Origin: Colius striatus
Taxonomy: Eukaryota; Chordata; Aves; Coliiformes; Coliidae
Reading direction: 5' to 3'
DNA length: 64,000 bases
Assembly (NCBI RefSeq): GCF_028858725.1
Contig: NC_084776.1
Coordinates: forward strand, 3,782,001 to 3,846,000
In this document: positions 47,340-62,800 of the stretch, one piece after another
Position numbering within the stretch: the stretch's first letter is position 1
Layout: the number at the start of each line of letters is the position of its first letter
Position numbers and translations under genes: made by a program
Notes under the pieces: model-generated
Databases searched by the model: none
What the model was told of the DNA's origin: nothing
What the model saw: only the letters and a program-made list of their open reading frames with translations

Positions 47340-48720
47340 CCCTGATTCATGCTAATGAGAGGCAGCCTTAGGGGAAACAGGAATCACTCGCTGGACAACC
47401 CACTGGAGCAAGCCCAAGTCCCGTTAGCCTCCCACCAGCCCTGCCTAGGAGGAGTGTGCACTCACACCCCCTTCCCATCCGTGCAGAAGCCCATATCCCC
47501 TGCAGCCACCTGCATTTCTGTGAGCAGCACACAGGTCTCTGCTTTTAGCAACAGAATTGTGTTTTAGCAGAGGATCTTGCTTCATGTGGTGGGCTTTTTA
47601 GAGGAAGTCACAGAGAACAACAATATTGTTTTATGGAATATGGGAAGACTACGTTATAAAGTGTGAATGGTGGATGCTGGAACTTGCATCTCCTCTGTAA
47701 TTCAGCATCACCTAAAGGATGTGCATGATGATGAAACATAACTAGGTATTTCTGGCCACCCCCAGTTACACAGTTGGGTTAGGGAGCCCTTTCCAGCGAT
47801 TCTTTTCAGACTGAAAAATGCAGTGGCTACTGTCCAGTCCAAGGGACAGCTCTGCCAACCCCAGATAAAGCTTTATTTTTACATCTGTACTTGCTAACAT
47901 GAAGAACTCTGCAAATTTTCACACACCAAGCCAACTCTGATTACTGAATTAAGCAGGCTTATGCCTATGTTCCCAACTGAAATGAGCAGCTTCACTGCTA
48001 GCCAAGACTTCCATTGTGACATTTTATCAGCTACTGGATGTTGTGAAAGTTATTGAACTCATTCAAGCCTTTGAGGTGTGGGGAACAACTTAAAAACTCC
48101 ATAAAAGCACCACATCCCAGCTCCTGAAACCCACCCCTCCCACAGAAAAGCTGCCCATCAGTAATGCCCGTGTCATGTGGTCCGGTTTAACCTCTATTTG
48201 TTTTGTACTGCCTTAACTGAGTGGTTTAACAGAATTCTGAACAAGTTCAGGACTTTCTCTCAAACAGTTGTGGGCAAATTCAGAAAATGACCCAGAACAG
48301 TGTGCAAAATAAATCATAGTCTAATGCAAGTCACTGTGTTAGGTTTCTACCACAGCATTTAACCCTTATTTTCCTCTGTTATTTTAAACATTTCCTCTCT
48401 AAAAGTAGCCCAAGACAGCTACTGTGGAAACAGGAATTTAAACGAAGGATGAGGCAGAGGGGAGCTCATATGTTCATCACGTACCTCATCTCCTGCTCAA
48501 CCAGCTGCAGCGTGAGAAGCCGTGAGTGTTGGAGGCTCAAGCTTCTGGGGATGGATGGACACACGCCTCGGTGTCCTGCAGACCTGCTGGGTTGCTTTAA
48601 ATTAGCTGCTAGTGCAACTCAGTCTGTATCAGTGTATGACTACATCTGTATTAATCAGTTTTTCCAGACTCTTTGCTTGGCAAGATCTTGATTAAAAGGA
48701 CAAGAAGAGCGTTTCGAGTG
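47340..48720. other. intergenic region between C17orf58 promoter and CpG island
   Basis: No coding, RNA or repeat feature was recognised. Composition is AT-rich to neutral until the CpG island starts. Confidence 0.6.
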
Positions 48721-49257
48721 TTTCTACTGTTCCAAGAAGCCGGAGATACGCCCGCAGCAGCGGAGAGGGAAAAGCTTTCAGAGCAGGACTCCCTGGCTTG
48801 AGGAAAACTGAGACCGACAGCGCAATAGCCGACACGCCGCAGGCAGCTGCAGTTTCACCAGCGGAGGTTCCCTTTTGCCTTCACCACGATGGCCCCGCAG
48901 GACCCACAGTGGGACACGGCGAAGGCTCTCGCCAGTCCTCTCTCGGGTCCGCCCGCTGAGTGCCTGGAGGAGAAAGCGCCGGCGGCTGCGCTGAGCTCCG
49001 CGGACACTCACGGCCCGTCCTGCCACAGACGAGCCCAGCGCAGACGCGTCCCGCTGCCGCTCGCTCCCCGCGGAAAGAGGCGAACCGGCGGCGCCGGCGG
49101 ACAGCTGAGAGAATTCGAGGCCGTTCTAGAGCCCGATCGTGCCGCTGCCTCCTCCCCGCCGGCCAAAAGTGTTGCGAGGCTGCGTGTGGGCGACAGTAAC
49201 GTGCTGGGCTGCCGGAGAAGGCGAACAGCGTGTGCGCCACACACATCGCGGAGCTAC

Positions 49258-49261
49258 AAAA
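49258..49261 (-). terminator. Pol III terminator of the tRNA-Arg gene
   Basis: The minus strand reads TTTT eight bases after the last tRNA base, the usual RNA polymerase III stop. It supports an active gene and not just a decayed copy. Confidence 0.75.
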
Positions 49262-49269
49262 CGACTGCA

Positions 49270-49342
49270 CGACCCAGATGGGACTCGAACCCACAATCCC
49301 CAGCTCCGGAGGCTGATGCCTTATCCATTAGGCCACTGGGTC
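49270..49342 (-). tRNA. tRNA-Arg-CCG: tRNA-Arg (anticodon CCG)
   Basis: The minus strand folds into a complete cloverleaf of 73 bases without CCA. The acceptor stem is GACCCAG paired with CTGGGTC, the D-arm box is TGGCCTAATGG, and the T-arm box is GGGTTCGAGTCCC. The anticodon loop CTCCGGA gives anticodon CCG (plus strand 49307-49309), reading CGG arginine codons. There is no intron and no mismatch beyond a G-T pair in the anticodon stem. A near-identical tRNA-Arg-CCG lies upstream of KPNA2 in human (from memory). Internal A and B boxes drive Pol III. Confidence 0.96.
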
Positions 49343-49720
49343 ACCCAGCAGACGCGCCGTGCGCCGTGTGGTAAGAGCCCCGCCCGGCGAGCGCTGGCGC
49401 CGCCCCCGACTCCACTCGCCGCGGATCGTGACCGGCCGCTCCGCTCCCGGCTCCGCCCCCGGCCCGTCCCTCCGCGCGGGAGAGGCCTCGAGGCCCCGCC
49501 CCTGGCGCCACGCGAGCCCGCGCCGCGGCTGCTGTCGAGGTGGGCGCGCGCCCCTCAGCCGCCTCGCGGCCCTCGGCCCGTCACGCGCGGCGGCCGTTGG
49601 TGCCCTCAGCGCGGCCCGCGGGAGCTCTCAGCCGCACGACCGCCGAACGAGATTCGCTTCTAGCCCCAAGACGCCTATTTCCCGGGATCGTTGCCTCAAA
49701 ACTTGCCTTCGTGGCTTTCC

Positions 49721-50640
49721 CGATGTCCGGCAGTGCTGGTGGCTCAGCCCCGTCCCATCTCCACGCTCGGTCACCATCCATCGCGGGTTGTCCTCCCATC
49801 TCTGCCGTTTTTCCCTCCCATGCAGCCTCCACTATCCTCAGCCACTGTGGAGCCGTTCACCCCGGCTGTCCGGCTCCCTCCGCCCCTCTGTCACTTCCCT
49901 GTACTGATAACAGCTCTTCAAGCTGTGACGCTTCCCTCCCACCTCAAGACGTGCCTGTCCTGTGGGACCTACGTTTATGATGTGCTTTCTCTTGACTCTC
50001 CTGCTCTTAATTAAATGTCTTTGTGATTTGTTTGCAGAGCTCAGAAATGTAAGGCCCAAAGCCAGCTATGTAAAATGTCTGTGGTAATGCCTCCTTCAAT
50101 GCACATACCTTTGTCAACTACCATGTGCATCTACAGATCAGTATAAACGGCTTAGAGGCTTAACACACAGATATATCAATATGAATCTCTGACGCTTCTC
50201 TGCCCTGAATTGCACATTATACATGTTGAGATGCCTCAGTTGCTAGCAGAGCCGTTTCTGGAGGTTTTGGGGTTTGAATTTTACCTCTTGTGAAATGGTG
50301 TTTATATCCCTTGTTGATAGGCCAAATCCAGCTGAAACAATACCAAATCTGTTGATTTTTCTGGTGTTTTTTTGTTATTCCGTGTGATGTCGTTTCGATT
50401 TGCCCTGGTTGCTGCTGAGTTGCTTTCAGTTCCGATCTCACGTCCCATTTTCTTTACATTGCTGTGCACGGTGTTTCTAGGACATGACATGGGGAGTGTC
50501 AGGAGAAGCCTGCGGCAACCTGACAGTTGCTGAGGTAGAAATTAGGTGGCATGTGAGGAAATGGCATGTACTTGCTTAAACTGTTCAGAGCGTCAAACCC
50601 CCCCATCTTCTCAACCCATTCAGGGCTGCAACAGGGCCCC
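49721..50640. other. spacer between the two CpG islands
   Basis: C- and T-rich on the plus strand to about 50.0 kb, then AT-rich to about 50.5 kb. No gene or repeat was recognised. Confidence 0.6.
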
Positions 50641-50688
50641 CCCTCCCCGCTCCTTGCGCGTCCCTCAGCAGAGCCACCCCCACATGAA

Positions 50689-50708
50689 ACTACAACTCCC
50701 GGCGTGCC
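50689..50708 (+). promoter_or_regulatory. ZNF143/THAP11-like (SBS) site, forward
   Basis: Reads actacaactcccggcgtgcc, close to the ZNF143 consensus ACTACAANTCCCAGCATGCC. The cores ACTACAACTCCC and GC(A/G)TGCC are kept. Confidence 0.7.
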
Positions 50709-50751
50709 CCGCGCCGCGCGCCGCAGTCTCCCTGCACTGTCTCTGTGCGCT

Positions 50752-50770
50752 GCATGCCGGGAGTTGCAGT
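50752..50770 (-). promoter_or_regulatory. ZNF143/THAP11-like (SBS) site, reverse
   Basis: The reverse complement reads ACTGCAACTCCCGGCATGC, with the same core as the forward site. The two are inverted with about 43 bp between them. Confidence 0.65.
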
Positions 50771-50857
50771 GTTGAGGCGCTGGAATACGTGAAGCCTGGT
50801 CTGTACTTCCGGGAGCTCTGGGGAGACTCGCGAGACGAGCGCTTAATTTCAAACGGG

Positions 50858-50862
50858 CCAAT
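50858..50862 (+). promoter_or_regulatory. KPNA2: CCAAT box 1 of KPNA2 (NF-Y)
   Basis: Reads GGGCCAATCAGG, a full NF-Y consensus, 31 bp upstream of a second CCAAT box. Confidence 0.75.
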
Positions 50863-50888
50863 CAGGACGTTGCTATGGCTCGAACTGG

Positions 50889-50893
50889 CCAAT
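50889..50893 (+). promoter_or_regulatory. KPNA2: CCAAT box 2 of KPNA2 (NF-Y)
   Basis: Reads CTGGCCAATGGC in the same orientation as box 1, 31 bp downstream of it. About three helical turns is the spacing typical of G2/M promoters. Confidence 0.75.
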
Positions 50894-50906
50894 GGCAGCG
50901 CGGAGA

Positions 50907-50921
50907 CGCGGGAAATTTAAA
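50907..50921 (+). promoter_or_regulatory. KPNA2: CDE/CHR cell-cycle tandem of KPNA2
   Basis: Reads CGCGGG, AAA, TTTAAA. CGCGGG fits a CDE (E2F-like half) and TTTAAA is a canonical CHR. The order and spacing match the CCNA2-type tandem bound by DREAM/MuvB (from memory). It sits 23 bp after CCAAT box 2. Confidence 0.7.
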
Positions 50922-51736
50922 TCCCGGCTGCGGCGAGGCGGGGCAGTGGCAGCGTGCACGCGGCCCGGTGCGGAGCGGCGGCTGGACGGCGGTCTGTGAG
51001 CGGAGCCCCAGGCGGAGGTGCCCGGTCGTGGGGGACAGGGAGGGAGAGAGGGAAGCAGGAGCCTGCGGTAGCGTGGAGCCAGCTGCGGGCTGGGCTGTCA
51101 GAAGGGCGTGGGCTCTGTCGGCCGTCCCCGTGTGGGAGGGAAGTTGTTCCTCCGGAGTCTTTGGGGTCTCCGTGAGCTCGAGTCGCTGCCTGGAGAGGGG
51201 TTGGCAGGGCCGGCTCGTCCCGTAGTGGGCTCTGTGTTCTGCCTGAGGTGTGGCCGAAATGAAGGCAGCGCAGGGGGTCGCTTTGGAGCTGACCAAGGTG
51301 CGGAGCTGTCTTACTATCGATGTAGCTGCTGTAGTGTGCTGCTCCGACCCAGCAAGAGCATGGGGGAGCTTCCCGGCACGGGATCTTGTTCCTATCAAAG
51401 GGAGGGTCGGGGCGGGACTGGATGGGGTGACTGCGATATGGGTATATGATACAGGGGAAATTGTTCTCAAAACCACCCGTGCTGTCTATGGGAAGGAAGA
51501 CCCATCTTCCTTCTAAAAGTACTGACTCTGCTAATGTTTGTGTTTGGAAGCGTCTTTAACCAATGTATGTGCATCTACTGCCTTTGTGCTTGTGGTAGAG
51601 CTTGTTGTAGCATCTGTGTATCTGAGGTAGCTGTTATGTTACTGTATCTTCAAGTCAGGGGCTGTTATATTGATCATGGACATGTCTCATTATCCAGTAC
51701 TCATCCCAGCTTTTTAATTTAACTCTTGTGGGCTAA

Positions 51737-56487
<4,751 letters not shown>

Positions 56488-56631
56488 ATCTTGCACATGC
56501 TGCAACCACCTACAAGTCGTTTGGCACCCAAATGACTGCCACTTCTTTGTCTTAATAGTCTCTCTTTTACTGTGTTTTTATGTTACCTCTAGCACTTTGT
56601 CTAACTGAAACATACTTGAACAGTTCCAAAC

Positions 56632-56639
56632 TGTACATA
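56632..56639 (+). promoter_or_regulatory. KPNA2: Pumilio response element 1 in KPNA2 3' UTR
   Basis: TGTACATA matches the UGUANAUA consensus of PUM1/PUM2. Confidence 0.55.
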
Positions 56640-56680
56640 TGTGAATTTCTGACTGTAAACATCATTCTTTGAGACTTACA

Positions 56681-56688
56681 TGTAAATA
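56681..56688 (+). promoter_or_regulatory. KPNA2: Pumilio response element 2 in KPNA2 3' UTR
   Basis: TGTAAATA matches UGUANAUA, 49 nt after element 1. Confidence 0.55.
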
Positions 56689-56861
56689 CTTTCTGTCTCT
56701 TACTGTTCCTGTCAGGGATAAGAAAGCAAATGGGCAATACAGGCTTCTTGCAAAGCATAAGCCACTCTGCCAACCTCTGCATAACAAATGGCATTTTGTG
56801 ACCTATTGCTGTAATTGATACACTGAGTAGGCTTTTCAAGAAGTTTTTATATTTGAAGTTC

Positions 56862-56867
56862 AATAAA
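56862..56867 (+). terminator. KPNA2: KPNA2 poly(A) signal AATAAA
   Basis: Single canonical hexamer 375 nt after the stop. Cleavage is expected near 56885. Confidence 0.8.
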
Positions 56868-56885
56868 GTGATATAAGGACCTCAA

Positions 56886-59800
56886 ATGGGACTGTCAATT
56901 GCTTTCTTAAAGGTGACTGATATGGTAAGTACAGTTACTCAAAAATGTATCGTGACAAGAATGCACATCTGATCCAGGAGAGATGCAGTTCTGAAGGTGG
57001 TGGTTTTCAAACAGGTTCAACCCTCTAAGTTCTCTGACATATGTATGCAGCTGCAAACTATAGATACTACACCTCCTGTGAGAGCAGCTTCTGCTGTTAC
57101 CATAGCAGAACCTATGCAAAGGGGACTTGCCCTGTAATGCCAAAGCCTTTCATGTTCTGGGGTGAAAAAAAAACCCCTCCAGAAAGCCTTTGTGCAGCTG
57201 TGGGGAAGCCTTGTCTGTCCTTTGTCACCACCCTTCCACCTTCAACCTAACAGCATCAGGAACACAATTATGACTTTTTATCTGTGGCAGAGAACTGAAG
57301 CGTTTGTGCCAAGTCAGCTTTCGTAAATGAAATCATTGCTTCCACACTTGCTGTTTCTGAGTGTGCCGGGGCAATGACACTGTAACGTTTGAGACACAAG
57401 CCCCAATTCTCGAGCAATTTGGTTTTGTCCTGTGTAAATCGTGGCATCTTCCAGCAGAGGGTGCTGCGGGCAGGCTCATGCTCCCTTTGCCTCTCGGAGG
57501 AGTTTCATTCAGCCTGGCCCACTCAGGTGGGATGTACTTCACTTTCCTGTTAAGAAAATACTGAGAAAATCCATCAGGACACCTCTTGTAGTTACAGGAA
57601 AAGAAATCGATGTGCTAATTGCTGAATATTTAACCAGATTACATGTAAGGTTTATAATCTTTAAAAGTGGTGTGTCAGGGCACTGTTACTTTAAAATCCA
57701 ACACCCTGCTTTCATTGCTATTTTAGCATATATGTAGTTAATTTGACTTTTCTGCCTCTGTGTATAGTAAAGAGAGTGACAATGCAGAACTCTTGTTGGG
57801 TGCTGTTCTTTTTTTCCTGAAATACTTGTTTCAGAGTTATCTAATATATTGAGTTAATATTGGAGCACCACAAATTCTTCTCTAGGTGCCTGACAGCTCA
57901 GTGGCTTAATTATTAACTTTCTGGGGCCTGAGACTTTGTTTTTATCCAAGAAAAATGTGTTCAGCCTATCCACCAATGAGCCCTGTTCTTGGCAGCAGCA
58001 ATCTACAACGATTATGAGTAAGTGACTGGGGTGAGTCACTCCTTATTCTAAGAAAATGCAAACTATTTCTGAGGTTAGTTCCACAGTCACCCATTAAGCT
58101 GCATCTTTAGCCTACAAAAGTGGTAGAAGCAAGAAGAGAGAGAATTGTTATTGCTCCTGGTTCTTGATTTGTTGGCTGCATTGGGGTTGTTTTTGTGTTG
58201 CCCAGCCAGATTTAAGAGCTAGCCTTCTTTATTTGGCAAATTCCTAATTCAGGACAAGGGCTGGAATAAATGTCTGGTGTCCTGTGTGTCAGTCTGCCAA
58301 CTCCTCTGTGCTGAGAGCAACAATAACAGACCCCTGCTGACATCAACTGGCTTGGAATGCAGTTATTGCTAATGCTACTTTATCTGTGGAGTGATGGCAA
58401 GGTTTCAGTCCAAGATCTCAGTAAATGTAACCATCTCTGAAATTCTGCTGCCAGCAGATGCTGCCTGTGTGATTGCTTCCACTTGCTGCTTCCAAGGATG
58501 CTAAGCTCTGAAAGAGGAGCAGAGGCTTTGCAGTCCTGTTGTTCATTAGCATGTCTGTTCACTCCTCCAGGAAGAACAGCTTAAACTGTAGAAAAGCTAG
58601 AAACAGTTAAATTGGGAGAAATCTATTCTTTATTTCCCTGTAATTTAGACTGAAATACACTCTTAAGTGAAGCCACTTCCTGCTACTCTGCACAGAATGG
58701 TTTAAATGGTGTAGAACTACAGCGGTCTATCAGCAGAAAGGAAGAGCTACATGCTTACAGGAAAAGGAATTCACTAGCCAACAGTGTTTCACGTTCTGTT
58801 TCTATATCTATTTTACAGCAGAGCAACTGAGTTACAAAGAAGTTATCCACAGAATTAACCTGGAGCCTGGGAATTCTGAGGTCCATTCTTCTAGTTGGTA
58901 TCCCAGGTCACAGTTATCCATTTGCTGCCTACAGGGTTATCCCAGGAGTATTGAATCTCTTTTGTGATAAGGTATGACAAAGGGTTTAAGCACAGGTCTA
59001 AACTTTGAGAATGTGTGCAATTTAGGGAAAAAATATTGTTATTCAAAACAGAAGCAATTAATGAAGGTTAATTGCAGCTGGTGATATTTGGTGATGTTGT
59101 GACTTTCCCTTCAAAGCTAATCGGAAACACATTAACCCTTTGATCTGGCTTACAAAGTTAAGCTTGGCTTACCTTCAGGGGCACATGCTAAGAGAAAACT
59201 CCTAAGATTGGGAGAGATGTACCCAACCCAATTGCTAATTTCAGGAAAAAAAAGCACTCCCAAGAACACCTGAGCTCCAGGGTGCAGAGTTGTTCATTGC
59301 ATTTGGAAAACCCTTCCTTCCTGCTGATCTGCAGCCTGGCATCCACACGAGGCGGGCAGAAGCTCAGCATGTAGAGAGCTAAGAAAGAATTTATTTGCTC
59401 TGAGTTTTGTAGCTCTTCATATGGAAAAAGGGTCACAGGATTCCAGTCCTGTTTCTGACTGCAGAGCACTGTCTGTCTCAGACTGGCTCCAGGAAACGGA
59501 CGTTCTTCCGCAGAAGCCAGGAGATTCGTGGAAGAGCCATGGCCTGTTTCCAGACTGCAGTTCACCCACTGCCCTAGGGAGTGTCATTAGTGGGAGGGAA
59601 GTGAAGTTGGGATTTAAAGGGATGAGGAGAAGGGAGAAAAAAAAATCCTGTTAGGTCCTATTAAGCAAAACTTGCTTGACCACATCAAAATGTTGTGCTA
59701 ATCATTTAAATGAAACAATGGACCGTGTCCAGAAGTGATGTATAAATCATACATCAGGGAGTTACAATTGACTGACATACTAAAAGCAAAATCAATGGCA

Positions 59801-62800
59801 TTGATTTTACTGCAGGAGAGGTTGGGTTACACCTATGAGCTCAACAAAAGAGGCATTATCATGCAACATTCTGCTTCATTTCATATCTCAACTTGTATTG
59901 CAGTGTGAAATTAAAAATCACAGGGTGATCTTTTGAAGGTGTGATTTGTATGTATACGTTAAAAAATCGTGGAAAGCTGCCTAATTTTGATCTGTAGCAG
60001 ATTCCTTCGTGCACAGGTTCACAGCTATAATAGCAGGAGTATGCAATAATGCTCTGTGGGCACGTGGGAGACTGGATGTACAAAGTTATCAGAAAATCTT
60101 GAATAATCTCCAAGGCACATTTCCACCATCCAAATCACTTCGTTTTTACCCACTATATGAAACAGATGTAAAAATAGCTCTTTCATCAGTGGATTGCTAC
60201 ACATATTTGGGCTGCAGTGGTTCAATTCTGTTCAAAGCAATACTGTGAAATCATTTGCAGAATGCTGCTGTTAATCAGAAGCAGCAATTTAATGTTACAT
60301 ATCCATCTCTCCTCCCACCCCCAGCTCCCCTTCCCAATTCTGAGCAGGAAACGACACTTGGACAGAGCTCAGCATACTAACTTTCTGGATAGACTCTCTA
60401 GGAATGAGGAGGGACTTGAATTCTCTCCATATGTCATTTCCTTTCCCCTCATAGCTCAAAAAACTCCATTGCTGCAGTCCCTATAACTTAGACCAGAGAG
60501 AACATTACCAATATAGGAAAATAAAGGTGTGGGGATGGGACAGACAGGACATCCACACTCCATTTCTAAAGAACTGCTTTGCAAACTTGACTTGAAGTAA
60601 GCAGGGACCTTTCTTCTGTGGAGAGAGATAGATTTATATAGTCCCTAAAATCAAAGCTGCTACCTCATCTATACTTAAGTGTGTGTCAACACCTGCAGTC
60701 TGTGGCCAGACATGGATTAGAAAAGGACAACGTAAGTAGTGGAGGAATGGTGATAACTGCAAGGGATTGAAAGTAAGTCAGAACTGCACAACAGAAGTGA
60801 TTGAGGAATGCTGGCCATGGGGATCTAATAATTTCTAACAGAACCATTTTTAATAGCAAATAATCCTAGAAATTACTTCAGAAAGATTAGATTAGCCCAC
60901 TCCTGCAGCCAGCTGTTGTCCAGGCTGCCTTTAAAAACTTCTCAGTGCAGGATAACCAATGGCATGTGCAGGTACCTCACACTGCTGCCCAGCACCAAGC
61001 CTGTCCTGCTGTATTGCATGGCAGATTTGCAGCAGTTGACAGGATTCAGTGTTGCCAGTTACAAACAACAAAAAAACAGGAATGGACATCACCAACTCCC
61101 CCCTAAAACATTTTAACTAAACAGAAAGGTTACTTCCTCATAGCCAGCTGACTCTGTTAGACTCAAATTGGAACATAATGTCTTTCTGGCACTATAATTC
61201 AAATGTTTGTGAAATATGTAGCGACCAAACTGGGAAAGGCACTTTGCAGAACAAATGAGAGATGTCATTTGCTCAAAATCCCTGCATTTCCCAGTGACTG
61301 ACTACATATGCACACAGAGGCTGGAGGTATCTGCTTGCAGGATGACTACACCTGATTGCAGAACCAAGACCTCCCGTCTTTTATTAGATTTATTGCCTAA
61401 TTAGACAAACTGCCCCTGAGTTCTACTGCTGAAAAGAAAGAAAAAAAACCCCCACCTTTCCTCCAGTTCTATTTTAAAGGGTTTCAAGAGTGGAATAAAA
61501 GAATGATTCAAGCCACATGGTGACAGATTTTGCTTTAGGTTACTTTTAGCACTGCACTAGACCCACTAACCTACTTAAATATCTGTGCTGTTCTTATCTG
61601 ACGTGCAACCTTGCTGTATCATTTTCAGGATGAAATCATTTTAGAGAGAACTGTATCTTAAATCCTCTTAAATCAACTTCATGGTGGCCTTTTGGGTCAT
61701 TCTGTTAAAATAAAACACAGAAGAAGCTAGTGCAGATTGTAGATGGGCTGGATGTTGCTGCAGTTCAGAAAGTGTTAGGAATTAGATTTTGAAAAAGAGA
61801 GGTTGCTGGGTTTATTGAACCTACAAAGGTTTTAGTGTCATGATTGATCTTATTTTCTATAGATTTCATTTCCAAGTAGCATGTTTATAAATGTCTATAG
61901 ACTTGTTAATATAAGACAGAGTGCTTCCACTGGTCTCACTGCTCACAGAACTGTGTGAGTATTTGTGGCATGCACATTTTAAGACAGCTCATTCTGAACC
62001 TTTGTGGTTGCTTCCCCATGGCAGAAAATAATAATCCTATGGGGTTAAGGCTTTGTTAGCTGTTTTAGTCCCTGAACCTTGCAGATTCAGTTACCTGTAG
62101 AAGTACACAATATGGTTATCATTTGATAAATCTCCTAGAATTTATTTGTCTCTTGAATAGAAATCCTTGGAAGTAACTTGTATGAGCCATGTGGAAAAAC
62201 TTCCAGTTGTGTGAAGGAACAGAGGAAATCAGAACTGCTGGGTGAGGCTGTTCTGAAGTGATTTACTCTGCCCCAAGATGCTCCCTTTCTCTGCCAGCAT
62301 TAGGTAGGCAGAGGAGTCTGTTGCCAGCTTCATTGCCTCTCTGCATCAGTATTTGTCTGTACCAGCCACAGTCCCTGCAACGGATTGGAGTGGGATAAGT
62401 TGGTCCTGTTGAAAACCTCATCTTAACCCCTGATGTGTGAAATTCTGTAAAGCTTGAAGCATGAGGTTCTAATCCTCGAATATCTAGATAAGCAATGATA
62501 GCAAATAAGAACAAGCTAATTATGTCAAAGTACTAAGGCTTATCAGATAGTGTTCTAGGGGGTTTTAGGAGCCAGGAAAGCATCTTTGCTTTCCTTGGCT
62601 GCATGGATGGAAGGTGCATCATAGAACACGCTGTTTCTTCCAAAGCACTAACTAGTGGCTGTGGCCCAAGCAGGATGTTAACTAGGCAGAACCAAGAGAT
62701 TGATTTAACACAGCAGCGACCTTTCAGTGTATCACTGCTGCTCAACAGCACCTGAGAGTCGAATTTATAGCAGCAGATCTGAGTCAGCTTTTGACATCAC

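Larger units (their letters stand above)
48720..49720. promoter_or_regulatory. CpG island around the tRNA-Arg gene
   Basis: CpG dinucleotides are dense from about 48.75 kb and peak at 49370-49660, where the sequence is almost entirely G+C. Long open stretches occur in several frames on both strands, as expected of stop-poor GC-rich DNA. None resembles a protein I know. It may be a promoter for an unrecognised transcript or an open-chromatin domain around the tRNA gene. Confidence 0.7.
50640..51300 (+). promoter_or_regulatory. KPNA2: KPNA2 CpG-island promoter and 5' noncoding exon
   Basis: CpG-rich region ending about 0.5 kb before the first coding exon, whose acceptor at 51767 proves an upstream noncoding exon. 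Transcription probably starts near 50.94 kb, just after the CDE/CHR motif. The first donor is uncertain: candidates are GTGAGC at 50996, GTGCCC near 51018 and GTGCGG near 51298. Confidence 0.75.
56488..56885 (+). other. KPNA2: KPNA2 3' UTR
   Basis: About 0.4 kb from the stop to just after the AATAAA at 56862. It carries two Pumilio-type elements (listed separately). Confidence 0.8.

Noticed and set aside
48889-50014. Several open stretches of 100-180 codons on both strands in the CpG island
   Set aside because: They overlap in many frames, consist mainly of Arg, Pro, Ala and Ser, and lack homology. Stop-poor GC-rich DNA explains them, and one reads across the tRNA gene.
50499-51516. Open stretches over the KPNA2 promoter, including a 204-codon one on the minus strand
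   Set aside because: Same GC-rich artefact. They overlap the promoter and 5' noncoding exon and show no recognisable domain.
60870-61030. Possible second CR1-like fragment (ccagctgttgtccaggctgc area)
   Set aside because: A few words resemble CR1-type sequence, but the diagnostic block seen at 52.6 kb is missing, so I could not support it.
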